This document shows positions 37,166 to 49,181 of a stretch of 64,000 nucleotides of DNA, in pieces. The stretch is from Raphanus sativus (taxonomy: Eukaryota; Streptophyta; Magnoliopsida; Brassicales; Brassicaceae). The notes under the pieces were generated by a model. It did no database searches. It was not told the DNA's origin and saw only the letters and a program-made list of their open reading frames with translations. Where the stretch lies: the NCBI RefSeq assembly GCF_000801105.2, contig NC_079513.1:28255640-28319639 (forward strand), in the 5' to 3' direction. Positions within the stretch are counted from its first letter, which is position 1, and each line of letters begins with the position of its first letter. The position numbers and the translations under genes are program-made.

Positions 37166-40100
37166 TATCTGGGATCAAAGTCTTGGTGACGTAGAGAGAA
37201 TGAGATACTTTTTGTGGGTTCTTTATAAATGAAGAGGGGTTTCTTTGAAAGTAGGAGCAGATAGAGAGGAAGGGGGAGAAAGCGAGATTTTAATATAATT
37301 TACAAAGTGATGTGAAAAGAAGGTGTGAAATCGTCAAGAGACTATTGAGTATTGAAGTATTGTTTTTTGTTTTTTTCTCTAATTTATATATAATATAGAT
37401 TTTAATAATAATTGAATATACTATAGATATATAATTATTTTATTGAATACACTACGAACCCGAATACTTTATATTAGGATACAATACAATTGAGGCTAGG
37501 TTTTAATTAAAACAACTGACTTAAAAAACATCACATTTTTCTTCATATTTTTGTGATTCTAGATGTTTTTTTGCTTAATTTTCAGTTTTTCGTCGTCTAT
37601 TGAGGCGGCAGCAATTCAACGGTCTAATGTTTTTTTTTTTATCATAAAAAATATAATCTTTCTATTTCGTCACGCTTACGAGTCACACCTGATTTTTTTA
37701 TATTAAAAAAAGCAATTATTTTCTAAAACCTCAATTCCAGATAAATAATCATTTTGGCCTTTATGGTCAATTGACCAACTAGATTTTCCCTTGTCCATAG
37801 TTTTGGTAATGTTCCTTCCATATAATTTGTAGACTGAACCATCTGTTTTCGATTTAATATATTCTGTTTGCTCAAATTTTTTTTTTTTTCCATTTTATAT
37901 CAAAATACTCACGAAGTTTATACCAAAAAGAAACATTCACGAAGTGCTAAATTATAGGTTGACAGAAAATATGCAATGACGTACTACTGGATCAGCGCGT
38001 ACATGCTTCTAGAATTAGACCGGTGCTTACTGGAAAATATATCATCCACAAACAAAAAGTATCATTACTAGCTAGAGCGAGCGATCAAATAGAAACAGTT
38101 ACATAAGGTTTTATTGTTCTTATACAAGTTAAGTTAGTAGACAATGGACAACTAAAGTTCCTGTCAATACAAGAAGTCGGTAGATGGTTGTCACAAAAAA
38201 AAGGTCGGTCGCTGACAACAAAAAAGAGGAAGAAAAAAGTAGTACTTATATTATACGGATCATGTTTTTTTTTAAAAGAGTTATTTTTTAAAAATATATA
38301 TTTACTATGTAATAATGATGAATTGTAAATTTCAAAGATATTAATTGTATTTAATAAATTTTGATTAGTTAAAAATTATAGAAAATAGTTAATAACAAAA
38401 AATAATATATTTATGTCAAGAATTTATACATTTTCTTAATATATATGAAAACTCTAAAACTTATATTATTTTTTTTATCAATTTTATTCACTTTGAACTT
38501 TTAATCCTCAAAATGAGATAAAAAGGGGTCGAATCCCTCATGCCAGGATCCAAAAACAGAATTCAGTAGCCACTTGAATACAAACGACCCGGCGAACATA
38601 CATTATTCTAAAGCGGAAATAGTAGTTACTAAACAGAATAGAAGACTAATTAATCAGCTAAATTTATCGATATTGTAAATGTTATCAATGATAAAAAGAA
38701 TACCGTACTTTATATTTTAAACATTGTAACATGCTTATTTTCTCGCCGCTGTACGGAACAAAACAAGCTGTATATGTTATATGCATCTTCATTATTTTCT
38801 GGATCCAGTGTGCATTTCTGTATAACTTGGTAACATTATACAACTGTCAGATTCCCCCAAAACATGGTCGTACATTTTAAAGCCGCGTGATTGCATATGA
38901 TACAAAATGATAGAAATGGAAGTATTAATGGGACAAATTAAGATATATAAACAGTGAAACAATAAGCTATCTAAGGATCTGTGTGCACCTGAATATGGTT
39001 TGGTAATAAAATAGTCAGCGAAGTGGTCCACTTTACCGCGTTGAAACATCAAATCTTTTACATGATTTCGCTCCCACCTGTCATTACACGTGGATTCACA
39101 TTTTATATACTTTGCAATACTGTCGGCTGAGATTATAGTTTTCATTATATACAAAGGATATTGAATAATAATCATTTCTTTTAATAATAATCAAATTGTT
39201 TACTCATACCGAATTTTAATTTTATTAAAAAGTCTCAGCCCGTGTGGAAAAAAAAAAGTTTACTCATATGGAATAGAATAGTTAGCTACGCGGTGTATTG
39301 TTATATTCTACGTGTAAACGCCCACCATGCCCACCATATAGTTGCTCACGTGGATATCTAGAGTTCCGGCTTTAGATTTGATCATTTAAAAAAAAAATAG
39401 ATTTCTCTTCTTCTCTTCTTCGGACGATGAATATACTCAGGTATTTTTGTGAGCAAAAATAAAAGTAACTATTAGAACAAAACTTTCCTTTATTTGTAGA
39501 ATACTCTATTTCTTTGACAAAGTAACAACAATTGTTCTCTGTCAACATCTCCACTACATGAGGGTTGAACATATATTTATACAAAAAAAGAAAACAAAAA
39601 AAATTAAGAGGAAATTAGGCAGAAGGGAGAGAGAGTGTCAAAAAGATTAGAAGGTGAGAAAAATGCCAGCGATTGAAATAACAACCTCTCTAAAAGCTTC
39701 TGTTAACTCCGAATTTCGCTGCCATGATTAATCACTTTGACTTTTAGACTTTGACAATTTTACTGAAACTACTACTACTGCTAAGAGCATCAGTATACGT
39801 AGAACAAAAGTGAAAATCCTTAAATTTTTTTTCTTTCTATACTTTAAAAAAAAAATGAACTAGTGGCAGACCACGTGTCGTGGAGTCTGCACAAGACTTC
39901 TCAAAGATGTGCCTTATCTTAGAACATTTTACCTCTTGTCGTTCTTGATTCTTGCAAATCTGTGGTCTCCCCACCCTAAAGACCACTATAAGGACTAGCG
40001 ATATTGTTGGTCTAATATTCTCGTTGTCAGCACTATTCTCGTATTTATGGTTTTAAAAGTCTCTCTCACCAAAAACATTAGGACTGGAGTTCTTTACCAG

Positions 40101-41569
40101 GGATTCGAATGTTGGATTATACGATTTCTTATATTTCCTCCGTTTCATTTTACTTATCGTTTTAGATTTTGATACACAAGTTAATAAAACATTTAAGTTT
40201 GTATATTTACTAGATAAAAACATCATTACCAATACACATAACCAGATTTTAACTAATAAAAAATAGCTTAGAATAAAAAAATCAATAAATTTTGCATTGA
40301 AATCATAAACAATACTTATTTTAAAACAAAAATATTGCTCTAAAACAACATCTAATTCGAAACGGAGGGAGTAGATTATAAGAAATCTAAATTTCAAAAA
40401 ATGATTTATTAAATAATATTGTGGATGACAAAAAAGAGACTTACAAAGAATCTTCAATATGATGCAACTAAATTTGGTCGGATTGGTTTATGTGATAAAA
40501 AAAAGACTAAGAAATATTACGCACGTCGCAATCCAAATTGCTCTTAGCTCATTTTTTTGTTCATTACCTTCAACTTAGATTTAGATAGTTAGTAATAGCC
40601 CAAATATCAAATTGTAACTAAAGCCCACACTAACTGAGATTTAATTACAGGCCTGATTGCTGGATCGGATCTGTTACCGTAGAACATCTTGGAAGCCTCA
40701 AAACGACATTTTCAGTTTCTTCTGAGGACGTCAAAAGTGGAAATCACTTGAAATGGGCCCATATTGAGATGATATCAGAAAAAAAAAAAATTAGTTAATT
40801 AAGCAATTAAAAAGGCCATTTGAGAAATGAGAATGGAAAACGAAATGAGACCATTTCGAATGATTATGCATTTGAAGGGCATCATCATCTCTTTTATCCG
40901 TGTTTTGTAGTCCTAGTGAAGTCGTTTGGGACAAAATGCGACTGTCATGAAGCAGCAGCAACGCATAAAGCACTTCAAAGGTGCACACAGATTGTCATCG
41001 TTTGTCCAGAAAGCATTGATACACAAATCATATGAATCTCTCTCTACTAACGTGTAAGTCTACAATCTGTCCATCTCTCATACCAGAGACCATATTATCT
41101 TCCTCTGTTAGTGGCTGGGACCACACAAAGGGATACCAACTTCAGAGGCCATGTGAATCTAATCCACAAACACTTGTTTGAGACAGCTCAGTATGAGGAG
41201 GAAGATTTCATTTCTCCAACAAAAAGTAATCAAAACAAGTTTCATTGTATAAAACTTCCATAAACTGAACAAAAGGTTCAGCCATAAGGTCAACCATCAA
41301 TGGACTGAAGAACATTTGATCATCAAAATGAAAACAGATCAAAGAGAGTAGTACATTTTATTATTATTATTATTATAACTGACGACCGACAACTTGTTCT
41401 TGCAAGTAGAAGAAATCGATTACAATCACTAACCAAAGATAAATAAAGGCAAACACAAAAGGATACAACAAACTATCATAATATCGTCTTTTCTTTTCTT
41501 TTTTTTTGAGATGACTGCAAAATGGTCTGAAACCATTTCTGTCTGAAACTTTTACCTTTTGTTTTGGTA
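37166..41569. other. 4.4-kb spacer between GT-3A and PDX1.3
   Basis: Apart from the Stowaway element listed separately I can support no gene. In Arabidopsis two genes (a DnaJ protein and a symplekin-like gene, from memory) lie here; I find no trace of them. A 127-codon minus-strand ORF at 38792-39175 has a stretch that looks protein-like (DRWERNHVKDLMFQRGKVDH) but I cannot place it. Confidence 0.5.
40134..40371. mobile_element. Stowaway-type MITE (Tc1/mariner, non-autonomous)
   Basis: The 238-bp element begins TTTCCTCCGTTTCATTTTAC and ends TCGAAACGGAGGGAG; the right end is the exact reverse complement of the Stowaway terminus CTCCCTCCGTTTC, and the left end differs by two bases. Both sides are flanked by TA (40132-40133 and 40372-40373), the family target site. 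No protein is encoded; a 134-codon ORF across it is chance. Confidence 0.88.
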
Positions 41570-42499
41570 TCACTCGGAGCGGTTAGCGAACCTCTCAACC
41601 TTGGCATCATTGAGATTGATCCCAACCATGGCTTCTCCAAGCCCGCAGCTCACCTCCACAAGCATCTCAGGGTCACTGTAATGAGTCACAGCCTGCACTA
41701 TAGCACGCGCCCTACGAGCCGGGTCACCGCTCTTGAAGATACCGGAACCCACAAAGACACCGTCGCACCCAAGCTGCATCATGAGGGCCGCATCTGCCGG
41801 AGTAGCGACTCCACCTGCGGCGAACTGAACGACGGGGAGACGGCCAAGCTGTTTGGTCTGCATCACGAGATCGTAAGGAGCAGCCAGTTTCTTGGCGAAA
41901 GTGAAGACCTCGTCGTCATCCATGTTCCTTAAAACCCTAATGTCACCCATAACGGACCTGACGTGCCTAACGGCCTCCACAATGTTCCCAGTCCCCGCCT
42001 CGCCTTTAGTCCTAATCATCGCCGCACCTTCCCGGATCCTCCTGAGAGCCTCGCCGAGGTTCCGGCAGCCGCAGACGAAAGGGATCCTGAAATTATGCTT
42101 GTTGATGTGGTTGTCTTCGTCGGCGAGAGTCAGGACCTCGCTCTCGTCGATGTAATCGATCCCGATCGCCTCGAGGATCTGCGCCTCCACGAAATGACCG
42201 ATCCTAGCCTTCGCCATCACCGGAATCGTAACGGCCTGCTTGATCTCCTTTATCATCTGTGGATCGCTCATCCGAGCTACGCCTCCCTGAGCGCGGATGT
42301 CGGCGGGGACACGCTCCAGAGCCATGACGGCGCAAGCACCTGCTTCCTCCGCGATGCGAGCCTGCTCGGCGTTGACGACGTCCATGATAACTCCGCCGCG
42401 GAGCATCTGAGCCAAACCGACCTTGACGGAGAAGGGAGATTTCTTCGCCTCCGTTATCGCACCGTTACCGTAAACCGCCACGACGCTTGTTCCTTCCAT
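41570..42499 (-). CDS. PDX1.3: pyridoxal 5'-phosphate synthase subunit PDX1.3
   Basis: Cytosolic PdxS-type synthase subunit that builds vitamin B6 (PLP) from ribose 5-phosphate, glyceraldehyde 3-phosphate and ammonia supplied by the PDX2 glutaminase. A single exon encodes 309 residues, exactly the Arabidopsis PDX1.3 length; plant PDX1.1 and PDX1.3 are intronless. I chose the ATG at 42499 ([20 protein letters not shown]); an upstream in-frame ATG at 42652 would add an unlikely N-terminus in the 5' UTR. The beta/alpha barrel is intact: [80 protein letters not shown], then [20 protein letters not shown] with the active-site lysine, and [20 protein letters not shown] with [10 protein letters not shown]. 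Confidence 0.97.
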   Translation of the reverse strand: MEGTSVVAVYGNGAITEAKKSPFSVKVGLAQMLRGGVIMDVVNAEQARIAEEAGACAVMALERVPADIRAQGGVARMSDPQMIKEIKQAVTIPVMAKARIGHFVEAQILEAIGIDYIDESEVLTLADEDNHINKHNFRIPFVCGCRNLGEALRRIREGAAMIRTKGEAGTGNIVEAVRHVRSVMGDIRVLRNMDDDEVFTFAKKLAAPYDLVMQTKQLGRLPVVQFAAGGVATPADAALMMQLGCDGVFVGSGIFKSGDPARRARAIVQAVTHYSDPEMLVEVSCGLGEAMVGINLNDAKVERFANRSE

Positions 42500-43948
42500 T
42501 ATCGGAATTATAGAGAGAGAGAGAATTAATTTAAGTTTTGTGGAGAGAAGATTTGTGAATCGATTTCTGGCCCATCCTCGCCTATCTTGCTTCTCGGCTT
42601 TATAGTGAGAGTCTGTGGCGGTGTGTAATAAACGCCAAAAAAAACACAACATATATTTCCCTTTCTTTTATTATTACAAAATATTATAATGCTTTTTAGT
42701 GGGACTGGCTCCCATCGGACGGCCTAGATTAAAGACATGCGATTTCGATTTTCAGGTTAATAACACACTTGTTTAGTGAGTTTAACACAAATGCATTTGT
42801 TAATCATCAAATGTAACGCAATCAAATACATCTTTTTTTTTTTTTTTTTTGTAACTGAATCAAATACATCTTAAAGAATTGTTCTTAACAAAAATTATCC
42901 ATCGTTTTATTAGTTTCAAAGCTTATATATCTTTTGTTTATAAAATTATATTTTAACTTCTTAATAATAAAAGATTTTTTCCCTTTTTAATTACGAATTT
43001 ATTTATGGGGGAAATTCTCTGACACCAAGAAATGTAACTGGACCTCATAGAATCCACGACTGTCGCTCTAGTCCCCATTAATTGTTGCCTAAAAGACAAA
43101 TAGAAAACAAAAAAGTTGGCCGAAAATGAATTGCATGCTTTTAAAATTTATGGAAACCATCCTTTTCTTAACAATATCTTTAAATTACTTTGTTTGAACA
43201 ATCCATAGCCAATCGTTATTGAGCAATTGGGGCTATGATTGTTATTAATTTTATTTTACAATTTATTTCATGATTTCAAAACAAATCTTATTTAAAATAC
43301 TAAAAAAATCCTTTAAAAAATATCTGAAAATGGCAGTTTATTTATGATGATAAAAACAAATAAATAGGCGGCTGAGGATGAAAAGGAAGGCCCGCCTCAC
43401 GTTTGAAATCAGAAGATATTTCAACTCAGTCTGCCCGGCGGCCCAGTAATTCTAACCTGGTCTTTTGACTACTTGACTGCGATCAGGATGATTACATAAA
43501 GTCCAAGAACATACTCTATTTGACTACTTGGATTTGTAAAAATGACGTTCCCTTCCTTCATAATTGAATTCGACCGGGATAATGGGAAGCAAGCGATAGA
43601 GAGATCCAGTACGCTTAGGTGAAATGAGATTTGTATATTAACCATTCACTAAGTGCTAAGTTGGTATGCGATCTAACAATGCATGTGGTGGCCAATTTTG
43701 TTATATGTATGCAATCAAAAATTAAAAAAGAACTTTAAACCAAAACGATTACAATCCATCATTAAGTCACTGAGTTAGTCTTTTAAAAGTACAAATCTTC
43801 AAGTTGCTCCACGCTATTTTCTTTCTCCTACGGGTTTACGTTTATACCAAAGTTGTGGACAAGTATACCAACCTCTCCTTCCAAAATATTTTAATCGTTT
43901 GCTCTGCTGCATCTAGCTCAGTGAATTTTCTCTCAACTTGGGCGGTGA
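42500..43948. other. PDX1.3 promoter and spacer
   Basis: 5' flank of PDX1.3 and 3' flank of the GOT1 gene. AT-rich with a T-run near 42832-42850. No gene is seen. Confidence 0.5.
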
Positions 43949-45133
43949 CTAGACGGGCACACGCTTGCCCCGGTACTTGTCAAAGAACTGTCCATAACAT
44001 AAAAAAAGCCAATCAACCACATTATTCAATAATAAGCAGAATATGCAACAGTTTATCAGTTGAAGTTGATGGAAATTAAGAAAACACTAGGCCTGGCAAC
44101 TTAAGATCAATAGAAACAAAGAGAGAATTGTCCACTGTAATTCGTGAAGGTGAAACTGGGAATTATATGAGTTGGGATGAGATTTATGTATCATTCTCAC
44201 AAAGCAAGAGAAGCTCATATGTACGAATTGTTTTTAACCTATTGATAACATTTAGAGAGAAACAATATGCCCACATGGTGAGACTTCTTGAGACAGACAA
44301 TTCCGAACAAGTTATCATTTTTGAATGGGAGACATACCGATCTTATATAAGGTTGCTGAATGATCCAACCGAGAAAGGGTATCTTTTGTGCGAAAACTGC
44401 CAAGGTTGGCCAGAAGCCGCTGAAATAGAAATAAACACTGTTACTAAGTGTCTATGGTTCCACATGAAAAATACCAAATAAGAAAGAAGAAGAAAGAGAA
44501 GGGACCTGAAGAGTACAAAAAAGCCGTAGGTCTCCAACATCATTCCGAGGATAGGCCATCCAATGACAACAAAGAAGAAGCCAGCACCAAAAGAGATTGT
44601 TCCCTGAGTGGAAACAAGTATGTATGTAAACACCCCAGAGAAACTAAAGAGAGAAAATGGAAAAAAAAAAAAAAGGGACCTTATAGTTTTGACGCTTGGT
44701 GAAAAACTGCATGGTAGACTTGAGGCCAATGGTAAGACTAACCCCAGAGATGAAGAGAATCTGGAAGAAGAGCAGAAAAGAAACTGAGCGATCAGTAAAG
44801 ACAAGAAAGAATAATAAAATGGATATAGTTTGGAGGAGGTAAATTACATTTCCCATGGCAAGTAAACCCTTATCAAAGACAAAAACAACTCCCAAAAAGG
44901 AGAAAAAGACTCCAAATGCTGTCAGCCCTAACCCAATTTCTGTCTCGAAGCACATATAGCAAACGATTAACAAGAGTAAAATCAAGTGGGAATGAACTTT
45001 GAACACTGTAAGTAATCAGTGTGCAGGCAGGCAGGGAACAAAAGATTAAAGTATAAGACTAAAGTAACAAGTATATCTTAAACAAGCAAGTATTAGACAT
45101 ACTTTTGCGGTCATTCATTTCGAAAGACATCAT
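43949..45133 (-). CDS. GOT1/SFT2-like vesicle transport protein
   Basis: Small tetraspanning Golgi/ER membrane protein of the GOT1 family, which acts in ER-Golgi vesicle fusion in yeast. Six coding exons splice in frame: from 45133 (MMSFEMNDRKK), 44939-44848, one near 44759-44682, one near 44605-44511, one near 44430-44341, and 43987-43949. The product is about 140 residues. Hydrophobic segments include IGLGLTAFGVFFSFLGVVFV, YLLQTISILLFFLVF, ILFISGVSLTIGL, TISFGAGFFFVVIGWPILG and MMLETYGFFVLFSGFWPTLA. The C-terminus is FDKYRGKRVPV, as in the Arabidopsis homologue At5g01430. The start of translation has two adjacent ATG codons; I use the upstream one. A 5' UTR intron upstream is likely (donor near 45685). 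Confidence 0.88.
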
Positions 45134-46244
45134 GGTTGGTTGGTTCCAGGAATCAGTAGCTGCTACTACCTGACCTCTCACTGCCACATGTGGAAATAAG
45201 TTGGGATTCAGGTATACGTCCACTAATTATGAGATACAAATACAGATCCCATAGGGATCCAACAAAATTTCCGAATAAGTTTTGGCCAATATATTCAATA
45301 TTTGGAAACATTCTATGGATACCACCAGTGGAATCAAAGCGTGTAATCCCTAACATAATCGAAAATAATGCATACCCACACACACCGAACGAACGAACGA
45401 GGGAAGAGATTCAAGGTTACTAGAATCTATCTAATTAGAAGAAATGCGAACAGAAAAAGCAGACACTGTATATAAATCTCACGAAACGCAATGATGAATA
45501 GGAGGAGGAGGAGGACGGGTCGTAGCTTACAGATCTAGAATTGAGACAAGGAGAAAAAAATCTAGCACGCACGCTCCTCCTCCAAGACGAGCTCTACAAA
45601 ACATAATTTACACACGAGGCGAATTTGAAGTCAGGATTAACAGATCGAAACTATGATGGACAACAGAGAGAGAGACAAAGCAAACCTGCTATAGCTGGAG
45701 ACGAATTGGCAGGCTTGAAGGGAAGCACAGAGAAGAAGAAGAAGAAGAAAGAGAGGTCTCTCGATTTGTAATTTGTTACTGGAACGCAAAATTCAGGACG
45801 GAAAATCCCTTAATTAAATAGAGAAACAATGAGATTATGTGTCCACTCCATTCATCACGTGACACGTGACACTATTCGGTATAATTAACTGACTGCGTTT
45901 TTAACAAGCCCAAATGTAAAACGCAGTTAACCTTTGTACCAGAGAACTAAACCACGAAATTACGCTGCGACCTGCAAAACCAAGCACTTGACCGGACTCC
46001 ATGAAATATGGTTAAACGTAGTACAACCAAATCGAAATGCCAGAGTCCACATCATATACACAGTACAGACCCAATAAAAACCAACCATCATTCCTCCCTA
46101 TCCCCCCCCTTTCCACACACTTTTTTCGACTTTTACCTCTATATACGAGAAAAACAACAACAACAACAACAACAACAAAAGTAGAAAAATATTCACACAA
46201 CCAGCGAGCGCACTGTGTGTTATTTTGATTCCCTCTGATTTTTG
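45134..46244. other. 5' leader and promoter of the GOT1 gene
   Basis: This likely holds a leader intron, a 5' UTR exon (about 45686-45780) and the promoter. A part at 45153-45423 is free of stops for more than 220 bp on both strands, with no match I recognise (see findings). A (CAA)n run lies near 46153-46180. Confidence 0.45.
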
Positions 46245-48661
46245 TTAGACGTTAAAGATCTTCTTCACCTTCCTGATCTTCCTACGACATACCGGACAGA
46301 ATCCCGATGTTTCTGCTATCCTGCATTTTTCCAAACACATCATCTTATGCCTCTGCCACATTAAACTATTCCATCTGCTTTGAAACCCAAACAAAAGAAC
46401 ACCAATTTTTTATTACCGTGTCCCGCACTGGAAGCAAGCAACGCAGTGTCCACAAGAGAGGAAGAAACAGTCTCTAGGCGCATCAAAACAGATCGCACAC
46501 AGATATCTTGTACTACTACCACCCTGGCCATCTCCGTGTGCACCTTCTAGTTCCTCCGTACTTGTCAAGATAGAACTGTACGACGAGCACCAGCTCGAGT
46601 TATCATCGTCTTTTCCTGGAATCAGAGGAGCTACATCATCATTCTCATCACCTGTTTCCTCGTTTTCAGACACTGCTTCTTGTCTTTTATTGAAGACACT
46701 TGATAATATCAACAAGAGTGCTGTCACTACACCTGCAACAATAAGGATCCAAGGGGACAAAAATCAAAAAGTGCCCCAACGACAAGATCCGTTACTTTAT
46801 ACGACTCATGATGTAATATCAAAAAGAAAAAAAAAGACATCATTACCCATGCAAACTATGTACGCAATCCACCTTGGCTCGTACGAGAGCTTTGCACAGT
46901 ACTCATTCTTAGAGTTGTTCTGAACAACAACAACAACAAGAGAGTGTTGGACTCAGAATGCCTCATCATGTTGATACTTTCTTAAAGGAAAAATCAAAAA
47001 AGAAAGACAAAAAATGGGTCGCGTACCAGCTTTGGGCCTGGTGAGGTTAGTACAGCAGCATTAGTTCCAAATAATGGAACACTTAAAGTGCACTTGTCGT
47101 TAGGAAACGTGCAATTGTAATAAGCATTGGTAGTATCATACAATACTCCCTCAACTTGAATGTCTATTGTAGCCTGAAAAACGTAGATATGGTGTGAGAG
47201 AGTGCTAATTTATAATCATATACAAACAAAAAAAAGAGAGCTACTCGGGATTAAAAAATTGACGGCAGTAAACTACTAGTAACCGAGGCTTCTATTTCTT
47301 CAAAAGAAAGCTATTCACATTGTATAGGAGAGAAGTTAACCTACAAATCAAAGTTGCAGAGCATTATATCATCATCATAAAGCTGGTTCAGCTATTACCT
47401 TGACTTCATTCAGGTATACGTTGCCTACTGCAATGTAATAACTCGACGACTTAGTTATGTCCTGCTCAATGAAACCAGTATCTGCCCAAAAAAATAAAAT
47501 AAGGTAAAGTGTGAGTGATCTCATGCAGGAATACTCAGAAAAAAAGAAAAAGAAAAAACTATCATGTTAAAACCTGGGTCACTAACTAACCAGAGATTAG
47601 ATGCCATGATAATGTAGTGTCTGGACGCGTAGGGTCTTGTACCCACTCGGAGAGCCCGTCCACACCTTCAATTATAAATAAATAAAAAACAGCCAAAATT
47701 CAACATTGTATGAAACTTTTCTCAATGAACATCAAACTCAAGATGAAATATAGGAGCACTTATCTAAGTTGATGAGGTGGTTATCCTTAAGATAAAAAAT
47801 GAAATAGAAAGAGGATTTCTCTTCTCTGGTAAAGTACCTTGGGCAATCACAAGATAGAGGGAAGAGCCTAGAGATTCAATATTGTAAGAAACTTTAACGC
47901 GTGACCCCTTGTTCAGATACTGTATCCAATACTGAATGAAAATAGCAAAAACAAAAAAGCATCAGACACCAGTTCCATAGATGAGAAAGATGAAAAAGGG
48001 AGAGAAGTAACCTTGTAAGAATCATTTGGAACAGCTAAATAGTGGACTTCAGACCAATTGGCCAGAACATGGAGCTGTGGGGCTTGGTTCAAACCGTAGA
48101 GCATCAAACCGGATCCCTTATTCCCTAATTCTTCCACCTTGGGAGAAGCAAAAAACATGATATCAGAAAAATCAAATTCAACAATGGTTGGATCCTAATG
48201 CAAGAGGGTGGTGAACGTACAACGACAGATTGGACGAAAACGGAAGTTGGCTTAATGAGGAAGGAGGAGTTTGGTCCCAACCATACGTTGTTAGTTCCGT
48301 AAAGCCCCAGAATCAAAGTCATCGAGACTGATGATAATACACACACACAAAATCAACAATCAACACACACACACGCAGGCAGGGTAAGTTGATTGGAAAA
48401 TTAAAATATCTCACCGAAGACACAGAAGGTAGCGACGACGACAACGCAAGACCAAGGATCTTCGGAAGAAGTCGAGCTATTCCTCGGGTTCTCCGACGCA
48501 ACGATGCTCCCATGGCGGTAATCGTACTCGGAGCGGTTCCATGGAGGTCGATCACGATGGTCAAATCCGTTATCTTGGCCTCCGTGTTCAAACCGGATAT
48601 ATCCGGTTTCTTCTCGGGTCACAGGCGGAGAAGAAGAGGAAGAAGAATCGGGGAGCGACAT
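46245..48661 (-). CDS. APD2: RING-finger membrane protein, APD2-like
   Basis: Probable E3 ubiquitin ligase of the small plant APD family (ABERRANT POLLEN DEVELOPMENT), which localises to endomembranes and is needed for pollen mitosis. The N-terminus is soluble and serine-rich ([20 protein letters not shown]). A predicted membrane helix follows the first exon ([12 protein letters not shown]). The middle includes [20 protein letters not shown] and [24 protein letters not shown] lumenal sequence, then a second helix ([20 protein letters not shown]). A C-terminal C3HC4 RING carries [28 protein letters not shown] and, in the last exon, [16 protein letters not shown] with the stop at 46245-46247. 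The RING cysteines and histidine are all present. Exact inner exon limits were not all traced. Confidence 0.85.
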
Positions 48662-49181
48662 CTAGAGCGATTGGGAGGGAAGAAAAGGATTTTTTGAACA
48701 CAAGTTAAAAACCCTGAGAGCAGGTTTGGGTTGGTTGATCTTAAGGACCCAGAGATTTGAACGATGGGTCGGCTTCTCTCCTCTTTCTTCATCGTCACGT
48801 TGAACGGTAGATTGACAAATTCTTTTCTCCCATTTTTTTTTTAAAAAAAAAAAAATTCTAAATATCCTATAATTAAATCCAGATTATGGTCGGTTCGGAC
48901 AGGTTGGTCTGGTCTGGTCTCGACCCGTACTTGAAGTTACTACAATCTGGCTTTGTTAAGGAGGCCCACAAAGCCTATATACATCAGTAGGAGATGTTTA
49001 AACACTGGCCCAACTGCGCCCAATAATTTGACTTGTTTCCCTCGTGGAGCCCATTAATTTACTTGCAAGAATCCCACCACCGAAGACAATTTATACATTG
49101 GACTCCGGTTTGGGCAATTAAAAATCTCAGGAGGCGTGAACTAAAAAGAAGAATCAGACAGACATTATCAATCCGGCAGGC
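48662..49181. promoter_or_regulatory. divergent promoter region, APD2 and TAAC
   Basis: The start codons of the two genes are 520 bp apart on opposite strands. The stretch holds a T10A13 palindrome at about 48833-48855 and several GGCCCA/TGGGCC site II-like motifs. No other gene is visible. Confidence 0.55.

Noticed and set aside
40053..40457. 134-codon minus-strand ORF
   Set aside because: It lies across the Stowaway MITE and is AT-rich chance sequence.
41564..42529. Antisense ORFs across PDX1.3 (122 and 188 codons)
   Set aside because: They are mirror frames of a conserved, GC-rich single-exon gene, with no similarity to known proteins that I recognise.
42500..42652. Longer PDX1.3 start at 42652
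   Set aside because: It adds 51 residues with no similarity to the family, and the ATG at 42499 gives exactly the usual 309 residues.
44128..44702. Plus-strand ORFs opposite the GOT1 exons
   Set aside because: They are shadows of minus-strand exons (reading GFWPTLAVFAQKIP on the true strand).
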